64,000 bases of DNA from Bacteroidaceae bacterium (lineage in GTDB: Bacteria; Bacteroidota; Bacteroidia; Bacteroidales; Bacteroidaceae), in the NCBI GenBank assembly GCA_902362595.1, contig CABIXF010000006.1, positions 40,090 through 104,089 on the forward strand. The letters run 5' to 3'. The translations under genes were made by a program, and so were the position numbers. Shown piece after piece: positions 61,495 through 64,000 of the stretch. Numbering within the stretch: position 1 is the first letter of the stretch; each line of letters opens with the position of its first letter. Under the pieces are notes generated by a model that saw only the letters and a program-made list of their open reading frames with translations, was not told where the DNA came from and did no database searches.

Positions 61495-63780
61495 TTATTG
61501 CGCTTTTTTCTTTTTGTCGACGATGGCATCGATGCAGGCAATGGCGGTGATGTTGACAATGTCGCGCACGGAGCTTTCGATGTCGGTGAAGTGAATCGGT
61601 TTGTTCAATCCCATCTGAATCGGGCCGATGACCTCCGTCTCACTCATGCTTTGGATGAGCTGGTAGGTGGCGTTGGCTGAACTCAGGTTCGGGAATACCA
61701 GTGTGTTCACTTCCTTGCCTTTCAGGCGGGTGAAAGGATATTTCTCGTCACGGAGTGCATTGTTCAAGGCAAATTTCACTTGCATTTCGCCGTCGATAGC
61801 CAAGTCGGGGTATTCCTGATGGAGCTGGTTCACAGCTTCGTGTACCTTGGCTGGGCTACCTTCGGTATCGGAACCGAAGTTGGAGTAGGACAGCATGGCC
61901 ATCACGGGTTCCTGATTGAAGAAACGTACGGCTTTGGCTGACAGCTTGGCAATGTCAATCAGGGTATCGGTATCCGGATGACGGTTAATCAGGGTGTCGG
62001 CAATGAAATAGGTGCCTTTCTTGGAATTTAGGATGTGCATGGTACCGAAATGTTTGTATCCCGGCTGGATGCCGATGACTTCCTTGGCTACCTTGATGGT
62101 GTTGGAATACTTGGTGTATAGTCCGGTAACAAATGCATCGGCTTCACCGGTTTCTACCATCATCATACCGAAGTAGTTGCGTTCGAACATCTTGTCGTTG
62201 GCTTCCTGGAAGTTGGCACCTTCACGGGCCCGTTTTTCGCAAAGGATGCGGGCATAGCGTTCGCGACGTTCGGCTTCGCGGTCGTGACGCAGGTTGACGA
62301 TTTCAATGCCTTCCAGATTCAGATCGAGTTCTTTGGCCAGTTTTTCGATGCGTTCTTCGTTGCCCAGCAGAATCGGGTGGCAGATACCTTCGGCCTTGGC
62401 TTCCACGGCAGCTTTCAACATATTGGGGTGGATGCCTTCAGCAAAGACCACACGCTGTGGGTTATGGCGGGCAGTCTCATACAGCTGGCGGGTCAGTTTG
62501 TTCTCTTGTCCCATCAGCTCTTTCAGGCGGTTCTTATATTCGTCCCAGTCGGTAATCTGTTTGCGGGCTACGCCGGATTCCATGGCAGCTTTGGCTACGG
62601 CCATGGAGACTTCGGTAATCAGGCGCGGGTCTACCGGTTTTGGGATGAAATATTCCGGTCCGAAAGTCAGGTTGTTCACATGGTAAGCTTCGTTGACCAC
62701 GTCGGGCACCGGTTTCTTGGCCAGTCCGGCGATGGCACGTACGGCAGCCAGTTTCATTTCTTCATTGATGGCAGTGGCACGGGTGTCGAGGGCACCACGG
62801 AAAATGTAGGGGAATCCGATGACATTGTTGATTTGGTTCGGATAGTCGGAACGTCCGGTAGACATCAATACGTCCGGGCGGGAAGCCATGGCATCTTCGT
62901 AGGAAATTTCCGGAGTCGGGTTGGCCAAGGCGAAGACAATCGGATGAGAGGCCATGCTGCGCACCATATCTTGTGTCAGGACATTGCCTTTGGACAGCCC
63001 GAGGAATACATCGGCACCTTTAATGGCTTCTGCCAAGGTGTGGATGTCGGTACGGTCGGTCGCAAAGAATTTTTTCTGTTCGTTGAGGTCGGTACGTTGC
63101 TTGGAGATGACTCCTTTGCTGTCAATCATAACAATGTTTTCCAAACGGGCACCGAGTGAGACGTAGAGTTTCGTACAAGATACGGCAGAAGCACCGGCTC
63201 CATTGACCACGATTTTTACGTCTTCAATCTTTTTTCCTGCCACTTCCAAGGCATTCAACAAGCCGGCACTGGAGATGATAGCTGTACCATGCTGGTCGTC
63301 ATGCATTACCGGAATGTCCAGTTCTTCTTTCAAACGCTGTTCTATCTTGAAGCACTCAGGAGCCTTGATGTCTTCCAAGTTGATACCTCCGAAAGTTGGG
63401 GCAATGGCCTTTACGGCTTCAATGAATTTATCCGGATCTTTTTCGTTTACCTCGATGTCGAATACGTCGATGCCTGCATAGATTTTAAACAGCAGACCTT
63501 TTCCTTCCATGACAGGTTTTCCACTCATGGCGCCGATGTCACCCAATCCCAATACGGCGGTTCCATTGGAAATTACGGCCACCAAGTTACCTTTGTCGGT
63601 ATAATCGTAGGCCGTATCCGGATTTTTTTGGATTTCCAGACAGGGTTCTGCTACTCCAGGAGAGTAGGCCAATGACAAATCCCTCTGTGTCTGATAGGGT
63701 TTGGTGGGGACTACTTCGATTTTCCCCGGTTTGCCTTGCGAATGGTAGAGCAAAGCAGCTTCTTTTGTTATTTTTGTCAT
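61495..63780 (-). CDS. maeB: NADP-dependent malic enzyme with phosphotransacetylase-like C-terminus
   Basis: A 761-residue fusion of the MaeB type. Residues 1-430 are malic enzyme ([11 protein letters not shown], the nucleotide site [31 protein letters not shown]), converting malate to pyruvate and CO2 with NADPH. Residues 440-761 resemble phosphotransacetylase ([39 protein letters not shown]) but act as a regulatory domain in the known homologue. ATG 63780 is chosen over 63918. A TACATTTG box lies at 63824-63831. The neighbouring glutamate dehydrogenase gene links carbon and nitrogen redox balance. Confidence 0.95.
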   Translation of the reverse strand: MTKITKEAALLYHSQGKPGKIEVVPTKPYQTQRDLSLAYSPGVAEPCLEIQKNPDTAYDYTDKGNLVAVISNGTAVLGLGDIGAMSGKPVMEGKGLLFKIYAGIDVFDIEVNEKDPDKFIEAVKAIAPTFGGINLEDIKAPECFKIEQRLKEELDIPVMHDDQHGTAIISSAGLLNALEVAGKKIEDVKIVVNGAGASAVSCTKLYVSLGARLENIVMIDSKGVISKQRTDLNEQKKFFATDRTDIHTLAEAIKGADVFLGLSKGNVLTQDMVRSMASHPIVFALANPTPEISYEDAMASRPDVLMSTGRSDYPNQINNVIGFPYIFRGALDTRATAINEEMKLAAVRAIAGLAKKPVPDVVNEAYHVNNLTFGPEYFIPKPVDPRLITEVSMAVAKAAMESGVARKQITDWDEYKNRLKELMGQENKLTRQLYETARHNPQRVVFAEGIHPNMLKAAVEAKAEGICHPILLGNEERIEKLAKELDLNLEGIEIVNLRHDREAERRERYARILCEKRAREGANFQEANDKMFERNYFGMMMVETGEADAFVTGLYTKYSNTIKVAKEVIGIQPGYKHFGTMHILNSKKGTYFIADTLINRHPDTDTLIDIAKLSAKAVRFFNQEPVMAMLSYSNFGSDTEGSPAKVHEAVNQLHQEYPDLAIDGEMQVKFALNNALRDEKYPFTRLKGKEVNTLVFPNLSSANATYQLIQSMSETEVIGPIQMGLNKPIHFTDIESSVRDIVNITAIACIDAIVDKKKKAQ

Positions 63781-64000
63781 AATTTCTTCGTTTTTTAGGT
63801 ATTTCAAAGAATAAAGCGTTGCGCAAATGTAGGAATAAAATAACAAATGGACTGTTTTTTTCTGAAAAAAACTATAAAACGAATTTTGTTTATGTTTTTT
63901 GTCGATGTTTATCGTCAATTGGTCGGATTAATTTGGCTATATGTAAGTATATCTTCGTTTTATGGTTATTCTTAGTTAAAGGCCGTTTTTCAGGCTGTAC

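Noticed and set aside
1..64000. Insertion sequences, prophage or integrative elements
   Set aside because: No transposase, integrase, relaxase or phage structural gene motif was recognised, and no terminal repeats next to the tRNA genes were found.

Overview
The window is a chromosomal segment of a Bacteroidales bacterium, most likely a gut Bacteroidaceae (Bacteroides or Phocaeicola type). The evidence is seen directly: many genes are preceded by the Bacteroidetes -7 element TAnnTTTG, several with a TTG/TTTG about 17-20 bp upstream. The gene content is also typical of the group: SusR-like and AraC regulators, TonB-dependent receptors with carboxypeptidase-like N-termini, NigD-like, DUF4493 and PCMD lipoproteins, a GGGtGRT protein, two glutamate dehydrogenases and a fused malic enzyme. 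The species cannot be named from sequence alone.

Layout. 1-8966: tRNA-Tyr and tRNA-Gly, ribH, a membrane-anchored TPR protein, recF and a DUF721/DciA-like gene, then a minus-strand block (5-formyl-THF cyclo-ligase, S41 protease, dCMP deaminase, lipoprotein, M3 peptidase) and a Crp-type regulator. 9144-12010: MarC, MnmA, a Sel1-repeat protein. 12028-15013: an AraC regulator divergent from a mannonate oxidoreductase/mannonate dehydratase pair (hexuronate catabolism). 15015-22326: an AraC regulator with a Bcr/CflA exporter, a frameshifted Fic gene, a metal cassette (HMA-AraC regulator, TonB receptor, HMA periplasmic protein) and a frameshifted Cof-type HAD phosphatase. 22658-26096: the GGGtGRT/NifU-like pair, a DMP19 protein and a NigD-like lipoprotein. 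26193-35974: gph, folB, class II ribonucleotide reductase, nitroreductase, dnaA, MCE protein, amidase, folD. 36062-41006: two identical tRNA-His genes, gdhA, and a large receiver-receiver-PPDK_N fusion with GC-rich codon use.

41078-50070: a GH31 glycosidase behind its probable membrane-spanning AraC regulator, a striking five-copy palindromic array with a 22-bp period, a second AraC regulator and an outer-membrane beta-barrel receptor. 50403-59546: a tight seven-gene operon of six lipoproteins (DUF4493, PCMD) and one small beta-barrel protein, the best candidate in the window for an undescribed cell-surface system. 59707-63780: a second glutamate dehydrogenase, a 59-residue two-helix membrane protein, and a malic enzyme-phosphotransacetylase fusion.

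Most loci are core metabolism. The accessory or unusual material is the palindromic array, the DUF4493/PCMD operon, the Fic and HAD genes each broken by one extra base in a homopolymer run, the metal cassette, the receiver-PPDK_N fusion and the GGGtGRT pair.
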